Below, piece by piece: positions 23,703 through 33,312 of a DNA stretch of 64,000 nucleotides (its first letter is position 1; each line of letters begins with the position of its first letter). The notes below the pieces were generated by a model, which was not told the DNA's origin, made no database searches, and worked only from the letters and a program-made list of their open reading frames with translations. The position numbers and the translations under genes are program-made. The stretch lies in NCBI RefSeq assembly GCF_039527675.1, contig NZ_BAAAKI010000025.1, forward strand, positions 62,001-126,000, read 5' to 3'. The stretch is from Luteococcus sanguinis (lineage in GTDB: Bacteria; Actinomycetota; Actinomycetes; Propionibacteriales; Propionibacteriaceae).

Positions 23703-26276
23703 ATGTCCAACACGCCCTTAACCCTGTCTCGCCGCACCCTTTTGGGGGCAACAATCGCGGGAGCTGCTGTCGTTGCTGGCCCAAGAGTCGTGGCCCATGC
23801 GGAGGGGACCCCTTCGCCCCAAGACCTCTACATTCACCCCTTGCTCGGCCGGGACGACAATTCCGGAGGCGTCGATGCACCACTGCGAACGCTTGACGGT
23901 GCCCTGGCGATGGCGACACAACGCCTCTCCCAGGGTTCGGGGAATGTCACCATCTGGCTTCGCGGCGGGCGCTACGAGCTCTCCACCCCTCTGGAGCTGC
24001 CGGTGTTGCCGAGCGGCGGCACAATCGCCTGGCGTGCTTACCCCGGAGAGACGCCGGTAGTGAGCGGCGCGCACGTCGTTCGAAACTGGCGCGAGACGGT
24101 TGTTGCAGGCAGGACCGCTTGGGTGACGGCTGCTCCCACCGGACAGGGCAAGGACGGCATCTTCCGTTCCCTGTACGTCAACGACGGGTGGCGCCCGCGC
24201 CCGGTCTTCCCCGCTGTCATGCACGAAGTGGTCAGCAGCCACCAGACCTTGGTGGACTTGCCCCGGGCCTTGCCCAAGTTCCTCCCCGGGACACCAGCCG
24301 CCAAGGACTCGACCGCCTTCAGCTACTCATCGGGTGCCCTGCAGAGCAACTGGCGCAACCAGTCCGACATCGACTTGGTCACCCCCACAGCCTCCTTCGA
24401 CGAGCGGATGCCCATCAGGCACATCGCTGACGGTTGGGCGCAGGTGCATATCCGTCCCACCCCGGGTGACGAGGCGTGGCAGGATCGCCATTTCTATCTC
24501 GACAACGTCGGTGAAGCGTTGAGCCAGCCCGGCCAGTGGTACCTCGACCGGAGCGCGGGCACTCTTACGTATCTGCCTCTGGACGGTGAAACGCTTGGCA
24601 ACACCCAAGTCCTCGCCCCCCACCTGACGCGCCTCATGCGCATCGAAGGGACCTTGGAGAGGCCAGCCGGCGGGCACAGTTTCGACGGGCTGCACTTCGC
24701 ACATGTGGACCGCGACTATGCTCCGTTCAAGCGCCGCGCGGACGGCACCATCTGGATGCTGCAGCAGGGCGGGGCCTGCGTGGATGCGGCCATCAGCATG
24801 ACAAACGTTCGCGACGTGTCTTTCACGAGGTGCGACTTCAGCGCGATGGGTGGAACTGGGCTTGAGATCCTGTCCAACAGTCGCCGGGTCACCGTTACTG
24901 GGTGCAACTTCTTCGACCTCGGTGGAGGTGGTCTCAAGGTGTCCTCCGACCTCATCGGTCCCGGGCACGATACGTACAGCACGGGATGGATCACGGTGCA
25001 GGATTGCACGGTGCGCAACTTCGGACGCGTCTTCCATCTCGCGACGGGGATTCTCGTCCAGGGTGTTCACCACGCGACCGTGCAATACAACGAGGTACAC
25101 CACGGGTTCTACAGCGGGATCTCCCTAGGTTGGTCCTGGGATTACCAGTCGCGGGGCGTCCGCGACAATCTGGTGAAGTCCAACCACGTTCACCACCTTG
25201 GCTTGGGTCTTCTCTCCGATCTGGGTGGTATCTACACGGTCGGCCGCCAGGACAACACGTACGTGACGGACAACCACGTGCATCATGTGAACGGCTACGT
25301 GATGCCCTCCACTGGCATCTATCTCGACCAGGCCTCATCTCTGATCGAGGTCACAGGAAACACCGTGCATCATGCGGCCGAGGGTATCTGGGCCCCGAAC
25401 GACGCCGCTGGCCTTGTCATCAAGGACAACATCGTGGCGGACAACGCACGCACCCAGATCCGAGTCGGCGGTGGCGAGAGCCGGTATTGGCTCGGTGGTG
25501 TGTCTTCATACGCTGCGGCGATCTCCAACAATGTCGTGGCGTCGAACGGTTCCGCACTGATCGAGACCATCAACCGTGCCATCACCAGCGACAACAACGT
25601 TCTCTGGAACTACGACGGCTCGCTGGACCCGCAGAATGGCATCTCCTCGGTTTCGGTCGAGATCGTCGACCTTGCGACCGGCCTAGTGGTCGCCTCGACT
25701 CACGTTCCTGCGGTGGGGGTGGGCGGCAACGCCTGTGTCTTCGCCTCTCTTGACGAGCCAGTCGTGCTCGAGGCAAACCATGAGTACGTTGTCGCCCTTC
25801 TGGCCATGAAGGGCGGGGCAGCGTGGCATCAGCCCCCGATCGTCAGCACCACTTCCGTCGCCTCGGTGGTCAGCGACACGTTTGAATGGATGCCCGCGGT
25901 GTACTCACGTGGGTCAAACAGCAAGTGCTTCGGGCCGGTGAACTTCACGTACGCCACTGCGCAGGGGCAGCAGCGCTTCGTGACCGGGACGTCACGGCTG
26001 GATCTTGTCGACCAGCGCAACGACTTCTCCGGGCACGTCGGCATGCTTATCAAGACGGGTTCGGCGCCACTCACCGTCGGACAGCTTGGTGCCTGGCCGC
26101 TCACGGCCAATGACAGTCCTCTGGATGAGTGGCGTGGACAGGGATACGACCACTCGTCCATTGTGGCGGACCCCGGATTCAGCAACCGAGCCGCAGGGAA
26201 CTACAGCCTGAGGTCGGGATCGGCCGGCACTCAGAAGGCAACGCCTGGGAACCCCTTCCTCGCGGGTCCGCGCTGA
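23703..26276 (+). CDS. Exported right-handed beta-helix protein
   Basis: An 857-residue protein with Tat-like signal LSRRTLLGATIAGAAVVAG (residues 8-26). An N-terminal domain has YIHPLLGRDDNSGGVDAPLRTLDGAL and GRYELSTPLEL, as in pectate-lyase-like proteins; residues about 330-620 form right-handed parallel beta-helix repeats (for example VRDVSFTRCDFSAMGGTGLEI and HATVQYNEVHHGFYSGISLG). The C-terminal 220 residues are an extra beta domain. Family members bind or cut polysaccharides. Location beside wzy suggests it edits the exported polymer; no lyase or hydrolase residues can be named. Confidence 0.82.
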   Translation: MSNTPLTLSRRTLLGATIAGAAVVAGPRVVAHAEGTPSPQDLYIHPLLGRDDNSGGVDAPLRTLDGALAMATQRLSQGSGNVTIWLRGGRYELSTPLELPVLPSGGTIAWRAYPGETPVVSGAHVVRNWRETVVAGRTAWVTAAPTGQGKDGIFRSLYVNDGWRPRPVFPAVMHEVVSSHQTLVDLPRALPKFLPGTPAAKDSTAFSYSSGALQSNWRNQSDIDLVTPTASFDERMPIRHIADGWAQVHIRPTPGDEAWQDRHFYLDNVGEALSQPGQWYLDRSAGTLTYLPLDGETLGNTQVLAPHLTRLMRIEGTLERPAGGHSFDGLHFAHVDRDYAPFKRRADGTIWMLQQGGACVDAAISMTNVRDVSFTRCDFSAMGGTGLEILSNSRRVTVTGCNFFDLGGGGLKVSSDLIGPGHDTYSTGWITVQDCTVRNFGRVFHLATGILVQGVHHATVQYNEVHHGFYSGISLGWSWDYQSRGVRDNLVKSNHVHHLGLGLLSDLGGIYTVGRQDNTYVTDNHVHHVNGYVMPSTGIYLDQASSLIEVTGNTVHHAAEGIWAPNDAAGLVIKDNIVADNARTQIRVGGGESRYWLGGVSSYAAAISNNVVASNGSALIETINRAITSDNNVLWNYDGSLDPQNGISSVSVEIVDLATGLVVASTHVPAVGVGGNACVFASLDEPVVLEANHEYVVALLAMKGGAAWHQPPIVSTTSVASVVSDTFEWMPAVYSRGSNSKCFGPVNFTYATAQGQQRFVTGTSRLDLVDQRNDFSGHVGMLIKTGSAPLTVGQLGAWPLTANDSPLDEWRGQGYDHSSIVADPGFSNRAAGNYSLRSGSAGTQKATPGNPFLAGPR

Positions 26277-26287
26277 CGGTGGAGTAC

Positions 26288-26324
26288 AGCACGGGGTCTG
26301 ACTCAGCGGTTCAGACCCCGTGCT
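26288..26324. terminator. Bidirectional terminator
   Basis: AGCACGGGGTCTGA (26288-26301) pairs perfectly with TCAGACCCCGTGCT (26311-26324) with a 9-nt loop, between convergent genes. Confidence 0.85.
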
Positions 26325-26351
26325 CTCGGCCAAGCACACAAAATCGCCCGA

Positions 26352-27236
26352 TCAGATCTCGGTGATGCGCGCGGGCGTCATGCGCCGTCGCGGGAGGTCG
26401 GTGAGGGCCATGAATTGGCCTCGCAACCGCTCTCGACGCTCATCGGACTCCTTGCTTAGCAGCCCCCGGAGGTTTCCGAGCACCGGAATCACAATCAGCG
26501 GGGCGAGGTCTGCCCAACGGAGACTCCCCTTGTTGAGCAGGTAGATCGGGTTGGCCACTGAGCTGTAACCGAAGCGAATGTGCTGGGTGCGGCCACCAGA
26601 AGCGTTGCCTTGGTGTGCCACGACGCAGCGGGGGTCACGAACCAAGCGTCCACGCTTCGCCAAGCGCCTTGCGACGTCCAGATCCTCAAGCCACGAGTAG
26701 AGGGGCAGTTCCTCGTCGAACGGCGTGGCCACGACGTCGGCATATCGGATCGCCATGTTGCAGCCGTACAGCTGGTTCCACGTTTCTTGCTGCTCGACGC
26801 CGTCCAGGTCATGGGAGGCCTCAAGTGCCGAGGTGATCTCAGCCGGGGTCAACTCGATCTTCTCCGCTGCGCCGTCACGGGCCATTCGACCGGTCATCGC
26901 GATGACGTCTTGGGATTCGCTGAAGACAGCCTCCACCTGAGCGACGTAGTCATCTCGGGGAACCGAGTCATCGTCGAGAAAAATCACGACGTCGGTGTCG
27001 GCGTCCAGTGCCGCGACGCCTGTGTTTCGCTGACGGGACGCGCCCTTCCCACTCGTGACGACCGCCACGCCCTGGCGACCGCGGAGCTGAGCGGGGATTG
27101 CCACCGCCTCGTCCGGAACGCTGACCACTAGTTGAGAGAGAGGCTGGGTCTGGGACAGCAGCGCGTCCACGACGCGGACCAGAGCATCGTGTCGCTTTAC
27201 GGACGGAACAACGGCGGAGATCTTCAGGGTCATCAC
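26352..27236 (-). CDS. Glycosyltransferase family 2
   Basis: A 294-residue GT-A enzyme starting KISAVVPSVKRHDALVRVVDALL, with SGKGASRQRNTGV, the metal-binding FLDDDSVPRDDY motif and YSWLEDLDVARRLAKRG, the usual catalytic ED. It ends in a helical/hydrophobic segment. Cytosolic transferase for the surface polymer; sugar unknown. It starts 4 bp after the stop of the upstream GT87-like gene. GTG at 27236 or ATG at 27233 are both possible starts. Confidence 0.88.
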   Translation of the reverse strand: MMTLKISAVVPSVKRHDALVRVVDALLSQTQPLSQLVVSVPDEAVAIPAQLRGRQGVAVVTSGKGASRQRNTGVAALDADTDVVIFLDDDSVPRDDYVAQVEAVFSESQDVIAMTGRMARDGAAEKIELTPAEITSALEASHDLDGVEQQETWNQLYGCNMAIRYADVVATPFDEELPLYSWLEDLDVARRLAKRGRLVRDPRCVVAHQGNASGGRTQHIRFGYSSVANPIYLLNKGSLRWADLAPLIVIPVLGNLRGLLSKESDERRERLRGQFMALTDLPRRRMTPARITEI

Positions 27237-27240
27237 TGCC

Positions 27241-28542
27241 TCAGCGTCTGGATCGGTACGTGCTCATTCCGGAGGCAAGCTTGCCATCCTCACGGTCCAG
27301 AGCAACTTGCCCAGAAGGGATTGCCAGCGCCCACACAGCGATGAGAAGAGCAGATGCCCCCAGCAGAACAGCCTGCAGACGTGAGAAGTGCGCCCCGTCC
27401 ATGACCAGCGCTCCAGGGAAGATGCCGATGAAGATCAGCAGGACGATCGCCAGGCCGAGCAGCCCGACCATGCCACCCCAGCGACGGTCGGCGCGCTGCA
27501 CAAGTTCGACCCCGGCCCAGACGACAGCCGGGAGCAGCATCGTGAGGTCGTAGTGCAGATGGGGGAACCCGACCAGCACCGCAACGGTCACCAACAACAG
27601 AGCTGCCCCCGGACGTCCAGCGCGTTGGACACGCAGCGCCAGAGCGGAAGCCGCTGCGACCAGGACGACGCCGATGAGCAGAGCGATCGTCTCGCTGGCG
27701 CCGAGGAGTGCGAACCACAGGCCGAAGTCGACCCGGCCCTCCAAGGGCTCTCCACCGCTGCGCGCACCCACTTGAGCGGTCTGGTCGAGCACCGAGCGGA
27801 CGAGGGCGCCGAAGCCGCCGGCCAACCCGGAGAGTTTCACCACCATGGGCAGGCTCGCGAGGCCGGCCACGGCCGTACCGGCGAACGCAGAGCGCCACCG
27901 ACGCAGCACCACCAGCGCGACAACCAGCGGGATTCCGTACTGGGGCTTCACCCAAGCGAGCGCGAGGAACAGCGCGCTCCACCACGTCCCTGGCGCCAAC
28001 AGGGCCAGCAGTGCGCACAGAGCGGCGAAGGAGCCGACATTTCCCAGCCCCATGCCGACCGACGTCGGACGCCAAACCCACACAAGCACCACCATCGCGA
28101 AGCCCATTGCTGCGGGCGGCAGGTCGAGCCCGCCCCACTGGCCTGCCCGGCGTGACATCCACCAGCCCGCTGCGAAGGCGCCCAGGCTGGTCGCCATCGC
28201 CAAGAGGATCGAGTAGGCGAGCGTGGCGTTGTCCCAACCCATCCGCCCGATCGGATGCATCGCCGTCAACCACCAAGGGCCGTAGGGGTTGAATTCCTGG
28301 GAGTCCGGAAACATTGCCTCATGGGCGACCAGGTCGTAGGGGTTGCGTCCGGCATCGATCATCCGCCAAGGCAGCATGACCGTGTCACGGAAGTCGGTCA
28401 TCACCGGGTTCTCGTAGGGATAGCGCGCTCCCCATGGCGCCCTGGCCAACCAGGTCGCCCAGGCGTAGCGCGCCGTCAGCAGTGCCCCCAGCACCGCCAG
28501 CACCACGACCCCGGCTCGCCTCCCCCAAACTCCTCGCATCAT
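27241..28542 (-). CDS. GT87/DUF2029-like polytopic membrane glycosyltransferase
   Basis: A 433-residue protein with about ten membrane helices. It opens with GVVVLAVLGALLTARYAWATWLA and has NPYGPWWLTAMHPIGRM and WVKPQYGIPLVVALVVL, features of GT87 (PimE-like mannosyltransferase) proteins using polyprenyl-phosphate sugars on the outer face. The Asp in TDFRDTVMLPW after the first helix is the likely catalytic residue. GGGGGGAG precedes the ATG. It forms a pair with the GT2 gene downstream. Confidence 0.8.
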   Translation of the reverse strand: MMRGVWGRRAGVVVLAVLGALLTARYAWATWLARAPWGARYPYENPVMTDFRDTVMLPWRMIDAGRNPYDLVAHEAMFPDSQEFNPYGPWWLTAMHPIGRMGWDNATLAYSILLAMATSLGAFAAGWWMSRRAGQWGGLDLPPAAMGFAMVVLVWVWRPTSVGMGLGNVGSFAALCALLALLAPGTWWSALFLALAWVKPQYGIPLVVALVVLRRWRSAFAGTAVAGLASLPMVVKLSGLAGGFGALVRSVLDQTAQVGARSGGEPLEGRVDFGLWFALLGASETIALLIGVVLVAAASALALRVQRAGRPGAALLLVTVAVLVGFPHLHYDLTMLLPAVVWAGVELVQRADRRWGGMVGLLGLAIVLLIFIGIFPGALVMDGAHFSRLQAVLLGASALLIAVWALAIPSGQVALDREDGKLASGMSTYRSRR

Positions 28543-28628
28543 GTCTCCCCCCGCGACTCGGAACCACCCTAGGGGTCCGGCGAGGGGGGAGGCGTACTTG
28601 CCCAGCGACCCACAGCAGACCCACGGGT

Positions 28629-28634
28629 TAGTCT
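28629..28634 (+). promoter_or_regulatory. -10 box TAGTCT, leaderless start
   Basis: TAGTCT then 6 nt (cattcc) to ATG at 28641. Confidence 0.55.
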
Positions 28635-28640
28635 CATTCC

Positions 28641-29975
28641 ATGCGAGGCCAGACCATTTCCCCCGAGATTTCCACCGCGCGCGAAACCTGGATCATCATC
28701 GGCGGCGGCGCCACCGGTGCCGCCATCGCCCTGCGCGGGAGCCAGGCTGGCCACCACGTCACGCTCGTCGACCGGGCGCCCACTGCGGGTGGCCTGACGG
28801 CGACCGAGCAGTTCACGATCAACGGCCAGAGCTTCGAGGTCGACCGCTTCTACCACGTGATCCTGGAGAGCGACGAAAGGGTGCTCGCGCTGCTCAACGA
28901 GCTCGGGCTCAAGGACACCATCCGCTGGACCTCCGCGCCCGCCGAGATCGTCGCCGACGGAAAGCGCTACCCTGCGACCAGCATCGTGCAGATGGCGACA
29001 CTGCCGATGCTCAAGTTGACCGACCGGGCCCGCATCGGCGCCTCGGTCGCGGCCTCATTGGCCCTGCCCATGAAGCTCGCCAACCGCACCACGTCGGTGA
29101 AGTGGCTGCGCACCACGGCCGGGGCCAGTGCCATGGAGGCCTTTTGGACACCCATCTTGCGCGCCAAGCTCGGCACCCAGGCTGAGCGTGTCTCGGCCAC
29201 CTTCGTCGTGTCCACCTTCCGTCGCCTCGTCAAGGCCATGCTCGACCAGAAGGGCAATCGCTTCGGCGTGCTGCCGGGCGGGTACGCCCCGGTCTTCGAG
29301 GAGATGCTGAGCCGGGTTCAGGCAGCAGGCGGTGAGATTCGCACTGGCGTGGCCGCTCAGTCCGTTGAGTCGCTGCCTTCGGGCGGGGTGCGTGTCACCC
29401 TCGACGACGGACAATCGATCGAAGGCGACCGCGTCTTCGTCACGACGCCGGCGCCCATCGTCGAAAGGCTGGTAGGCGCCCTCACCGACGCAGAGCGGCA
29501 ACAGCTGAGCCGTCCGCTGTTGGGAGTCGTGTGCGGGAGTTTCCTCCTGGCCACCCCTCCGAACGACAGCTACATCACCTACTTGGTGGACGATCTGGGC
29601 CTCACCGGCGTGATCGGCATGCACGCCCTGCTGCCCGCCGAGCAGACCGGCGGCGCGAGCCTCGTCTACCTGCCGCACTACTGCGCTCCGGACGACGAGT
29701 GGTTCGAGCTCTCCGACGACGAGGTGCGCGCGCGAATGTTGGACGCTTTGGGCAAGGCCTTCCCCGACTTCACTCCGGAAGTGCTGGCCAGCAGCATCAA
29801 CCGCGCCCGGCACGTCGTCCCACTTCCCGTCCCCGGGGCTGGCAAACCCCTCCCGTTCGTGACCAGCGTCCCCGGCGTGCACGTGGTGGGTACCGCCCAG
29901 AACACCACGGGAACTCTGAACGTCGAGGCCTCGCTTGAGCTGGTCGACGCGGCCCTGGACACACTGGTCGTCTGA
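28641..29975 (+). CDS. FAD-dependent NAD(P)-binding oxidoreductase (amine oxidase/UDP-galactopyranose-mutase-like)
   Basis: A 444-residue flavoprotein with N-terminal FAD-binding IIIGGGATGAAIALRGSQAGHHVTLVDRAPTAGG, then YHVILESDERVLALLNELGL, and C-terminal VPGVHVVGTAQNTTGTLNVEASLEL closing the dinucleotide fold. Length and layout match the protoporphyrinogen-oxidase/amine-oxidase-type flavoproteins found in polysaccharide clusters. The reaction is unknown. Leaderless promoter at 28629-28634. It precedes galE by 56 bp. Confidence 0.8.
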   Translation: MRGQTISPEISTARETWIIIGGGATGAAIALRGSQAGHHVTLVDRAPTAGGLTATEQFTINGQSFEVDRFYHVILESDERVLALLNELGLKDTIRWTSAPAEIVADGKRYPATSIVQMATLPMLKLTDRARIGASVAASLALPMKLANRTTSVKWLRTTAGASAMEAFWTPILRAKLGTQAERVSATFVVSTFRRLVKAMLDQKGNRFGVLPGGYAPVFEEMLSRVQAAGGEIRTGVAAQSVESLPSGGVRVTLDDGQSIEGDRVFVTTPAPIVERLVGALTDAERQQLSRPLLGVVCGSFLLATPPNDSYITYLVDDLGLTGVIGMHALLPAEQTGGASLVYLPHYCAPDDEWFELSDDEVRARMLDALGKAFPDFTPEVLASSINRARHVVPLPVPGAGKPLPFVTSVPGVHVVGTAQNTTGTLNVEASLELVDAALDTLVV

Positions 29976-30031
29976 CTTTCTGAGAAACTGGCTCCGGCGA
30001 GAGCCGATCAAAACAAATCAGGGGGAAGCAC

Positions 30032-31021
30032 ATGAAGGTCTTGGTCGTCGGCGGTGCTGGCTATATCGGGAGTACAGTCACGTCCGCCTGCCTCGATGCT
30101 GGCCACGACGTGGTGGTAATGGATGATCTGTCGACGGGGCGTCGCGAGTTCACCGATGGGCGGACGCTCATCGAAGCCGACTTCGCCGACCGACGCGCTT
30201 TGGATGAGGTGTTCAGCGCTGGGGATGTGGACGCCGTTGTGCACTGCGCTGCGAAGATCGTTGTCCCCGAATCTGTCGCCGAGCCGCTCGCCTACTACGA
30301 GAACAACGTCGGCAAGACCCTCGACCTTCTCACGGCGATGGCCGACCACGGCGTCAACCGGTTGCTCTTCAGCTCGTCTGCCTCAATCTACGCACCCGAC
30401 GACAACTTCACCGTGACCGAAGACTCCCCAATAGCTCCGGCGAGCCCTTACGCGCGCACCAAGGCAATGATGGAGCAGGTCTTCGGCGACGTGGCGGCTG
30501 CGAGCGCGCTGCGAGTGCTGAGCCTGCGCTACTTCAACCCCATCGGAACGGACCCCAGGCTGCGCACCGGCCAGCAGATCGAACACCCCACCCACGTGAT
30601 GGGCAAGCTGCTCGACGCATGGCTCGAGGAGCGGCCATTCACGGTCACCGGGGTGGAGTGGCCCACGCGGGACGGGTCGGGAATCCGCGACTTCATCCAC
30701 GTGTGGGACTTGGCCAAGGCGCACGTAGCCGCCCTGGAGCGCTTCGACCAGGTCACTGGGCGCGAGCCTGCTGTGGCCATCAACCTCGGCACCGGACGAG
30801 GGGTCACCGTCCGTGAATTGGTCGCTGCTTTCGAGGCTGCAACAGGCAAGCCCCTCGAGGTTGTCGAGGGCCCGCCCCGCCCCGGAGATGTCGCCGGTAC
30901 CTACACCGTCAGCGACCGAGCAGCCAGGCTGCTGGGCTGGCGGTCTGAACTCACTGAGGTGGACGGCGTCCGTGACGCGATCGCTTGGCTACCCGTGCGG
31001 AAGCAGAAGCTTGGCTATTAG
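30032..31021 (+). CDS. galE: UDP-glucose 4-epimerase
   Basis: A 329-residue extended SDR with GGAGYIGS (about 7-14), the catalytic SSSASIY Ser and SPYARTK Tyr/Lys, and the LRYFNPIGTDPRL segment characteristic of GalE. It interconverts UDP-glucose and UDP-galactose in the cytosol, feeding the polymer. GGGGGAAG precedes the ATG. It ends 67 bp before a 12-base C run upstream of the deacetylase. Confidence 0.92.
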   Translation: MKVLVVGGAGYIGSTVTSACLDAGHDVVVMDDLSTGRREFTDGRTLIEADFADRRALDEVFSAGDVDAVVHCAAKIVVPESVAEPLAYYENNVGKTLDLLTAMADHGVNRLLFSSSASIYAPDDNFTVTEDSPIAPASPYARTKAMMEQVFGDVAAASALRVLSLRYFNPIGTDPRLRTGQQIEHPTHVMGKLLDAWLEERPFTVTGVEWPTRDGSGIRDFIHVWDLAKAHVAALERFDQVTGREPAVAINLGTGRGVTVRELVAAFEAATGKPLEVVEGPPRPGDVAGTYTVSDRAARLLGWRSELTEVDGVRDAIAWLPVRKQKLGY

Positions 31022-31088
31022 AGGTGTCTCTTGCCCCATCGGCTGAGGATTGCCTGTCCGCTCGGTATCGAAGCGCCTAGTCCAACCA

Positions 31089-31100
31089 CCCCCCCCCCCC
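31089..31100 (+). repeat. Homopolymer C12 tract upstream of the deacetylase
   Basis: Twelve C in a row, 68 bp before the start of the polysaccharide deacetylase. Such runs are prone to slippage and may lie next to the promoter. Length could also be a sequencing error. Confidence 0.7.
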
Positions 31101-31167
31101 GGTTATCCCAACCCAGCCCGCGTTACTAGGGTGTGGACGTAGCGTGTCACGGGGAACTGGGGGAAAA

Positions 31168-32184
31168 ATGAACAAGCCGATGGCGAGCGTGGGGCTCGAC
31201 GCGGACAATTTTTGGAGCTACAAGCGCACGCATGGTGATGCGGACTGGGTCGAACGCCCCAGCTACCTGCCGATCCTGGGCGAGCGGATGGTCGACTGCT
31301 TCACCAAGCACGATCTGAAGCCCTCGGTCTTCGTGGTCGGCGCCGACGCCGCTGCCGCCGACGGGCCCGACTTCGTCGGCCGTCTCGTCGAGTACGGCTG
31401 CGAGATCGCCTCCCACTCCTACGAGCACGAGCCCTGGCTGCACCTGTACTCCCCCGAGAAGTTGCGTGACGAGCTCAAGCGCACCGAGGACGCCCTGCAA
31501 GCTGCCGGCGCGCCGAAGCCCCGCGGTTTCCGCGCCCCCGGCTTCGCCATGTCGCCGGACCTGATGCGCGCCCTGGTCGAGCTCGACTACGACTACGACT
31601 GCTCGGTGCTGGCCACCTGGATCGGCCCCTTCGCCCGCCAGTACTACCTGCGCACCAACAAGGGCCTCACCAAGGAGGAGCGCAACGACCGCAAGGCCCT
31701 GTTCGGCTCGCTGTGGGACGCCGCCCTGCCCAACAAGCCCTTCACCTGGAAGGCCCCCTGCGAACACGGCACCGCTGGCGTCCAGAGCCCCGCCGTCCAG
31801 CTGACCGAGGTTCCCGTGACGGTGTTCCCGCTCGTCCGGGTGCCGATCCACGCGTCCTACGTCATCTACCTCTCGGGCTACTCGATGCCCGTGGCAAAGG
31901 CCTACATCAAGGCCGCGCTGGCCTTCTGCAAAGCCACCGGCACCCAGCCCTCGCTGCTGCTGCACCCGCTCGACCTGCTGGACGGCAAGGACGCCCCCGG
32001 CCTGGAGTTCTTCCCCGGCATGAACATGCCGCTGGGCAAGAAGCAGGAGATGCTCGACTTCGTGCTGGACGAGTTCAACAACGCCTTCAACCTGGTCAAC
32101 GTCGCCAAGCACGCCGAGAGCATCAAGGGCATCCCGGTCAAGGAACGCTCGATCGACCTGCTGGCCCGCGGCCGCGAGGCCTGA
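31168..32184 (+). CDS. Polysaccharide deacetylase (NodB-fold)
   Basis: A 338-residue protein with NodB motifs: the catalytic Asp in VGLDADNFW (about residues 7-15), the metal His pair in HSYEHE (about 89-94), and RAPGF. It is long for the domain, with about 150 extra C-terminal residues ending LDLLARGREA. No signal peptide is seen, so it may act on a cytosolic lipid-linked or nucleotide sugar rather than on the exported chain. ATG at 31168 follows GGGGG. It precedes wecB by 6 bp. Confidence 0.83.
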   Translation: MNKPMASVGLDADNFWSYKRTHGDADWVERPSYLPILGERMVDCFTKHDLKPSVFVVGADAAAADGPDFVGRLVEYGCEIASHSYEHEPWLHLYSPEKLRDELKRTEDALQAAGAPKPRGFRAPGFAMSPDLMRALVELDYDYDCSVLATWIGPFARQYYLRTNKGLTKEERNDRKALFGSLWDAALPNKPFTWKAPCEHGTAGVQSPAVQLTEVPVTVFPLVRVPIHASYVIYLSGYSMPVAKAYIKAALAFCKATGTQPSLLLHPLDLLDGKDAPGLEFFPGMNMPLGKKQEMLDFVLDEFNNAFNLVNVAKHAESIKGIPVKERSIDLLARGREA

Positions 32185-32190
32185 GCAAGG

Positions 32191-33312
32191 ATGAGCACGC
32201 AGACAAGCTCGAACGACGTCGTCCTCGTCCTCGGCACCCGCCCCGAGGCGATCAAGCTGGCCGGCATCGCGCGTGCCCTCGGGAAGCGCGGCCGGGTGGT
32301 GCACACCGGCCAGCACTACGACGCGAACATGTGGGGACGGGTGCTGGACGACCTCGCTGGGGTGCAGGTGAGCGAGCACATCGAGATCGGCGGACGCAGC
32401 CGTGGTGAGCAGATCGGGCTCGCCGTGCAGGAGCTCACCCGCTACCTGACCGAACACCCGGCCCGCGCCGTCGTCGTCCAGGGCGACACCAATTCGACCC
32501 TCGCCGGCGCGATCGCCGCCAACACCTTGGGCATTCCGGTCGTCCACGTCGAGGCCGGGCTGCGGTCACACGACCGGGGCATGCCCGAGGAGATCAATCG
32601 CATCCTCGTCGACCAGGTCGCCGAGCTGTGCTGCGCGCCGGTGCAGGCCAACGCCGACCAACTCGCGCACGAGGGTGTCGCGAGCGAGCGCATCGTGCTC
32701 ACCGGCAACACGCTGGCCGACGCGATGGTCTCGCTGGCGGCCACCGACGACGAACTGGCCGAGGTGATGGCCAAGTACGGCGTCGAGCGGGACATGTTCG
32801 TGCTCTCGACGATTCACCGCGCCGGCACCGTCGACGACCAAGCGCAGCTCACCGCGCTGCTCGACGGCCTCGCTGCCGTCGCGAAGCGCACCACCGTGCT
32901 GCTGCCGCTGCACCCGCACACGCGCAAGAACATCGACGCGTGGGGCATCGGTGACCACCTCGACGACATCACGATCATCGAACCGCTTCCGCCCAAGGAG
33001 TTCATGGCGCTGGAGCAGACCGCCGGCCTGATCATCTCCGACTCCGGCGGCGTGCAGGAGGAGGCCTGTCTCTTTCGTCGTCCGCTGCTGGTGGTCCGCG
33101 ACTCCACCGAACGCCCGGAGCTGCTGGACGGGTGGTGCCGCCTGCTCGGCGACGACGACCCGGTCGAGACCCTGACCCAGGCCTGGTACGTCTCCGCCGG
33201 CTGGCGCGAACAGCTCGCGCACCGCGACTTCCCGTACCGCACCGAGGCTGTCAGCGACGAGATCGTCGCCGAGATCGACCGGCGCTGGCCCGCCCGGGAG
33301 CGCACCGCGTGA
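32191..33312 (+). CDS. wecB: UDP-N-acetylglucosamine 2-epimerase (non-hydrolysing)
   Basis: A 373-residue GT-B-fold epimerase with GTRPEAIKL, QGDTNSTLAGA, HVEAGLRSHDRGMPEEINR, the catalytic His in STIHRAGTVDD, and ISDSGGVQEEA. It makes UDP-ManNAc from UDP-GlcNAc. It overlaps the next start by 4 bases (GTGA) and follows the deacetylase by 6 bp, so all five genes to 36.2 kb are probably one operon. Confidence 0.9.
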   Translation: MSTQTSSNDVVLVLGTRPEAIKLAGIARALGKRGRVVHTGQHYDANMWGRVLDDLAGVQVSEHIEIGGRSRGEQIGLAVQELTRYLTEHPARAVVVQGDTNSTLAGAIAANTLGIPVVHVEAGLRSHDRGMPEEINRILVDQVAELCCAPVQANADQLAHEGVASERIVLTGNTLADAMVSLAATDDELAEVMAKYGVERDMFVLSTIHRAGTVDDQAQLTALLDGLAAVAKRTTVLLPLHPHTRKNIDAWGIGDHLDDITIIEPLPPKEFMALEQTAGLIISDSGGVQEEACLFRRPLLVVRDSTERPELLDGWCRLLGDDDPVETLTQAWYVSAGWREQLAHRDFPYRTEAVSDEIVAEIDRRWPARERTA

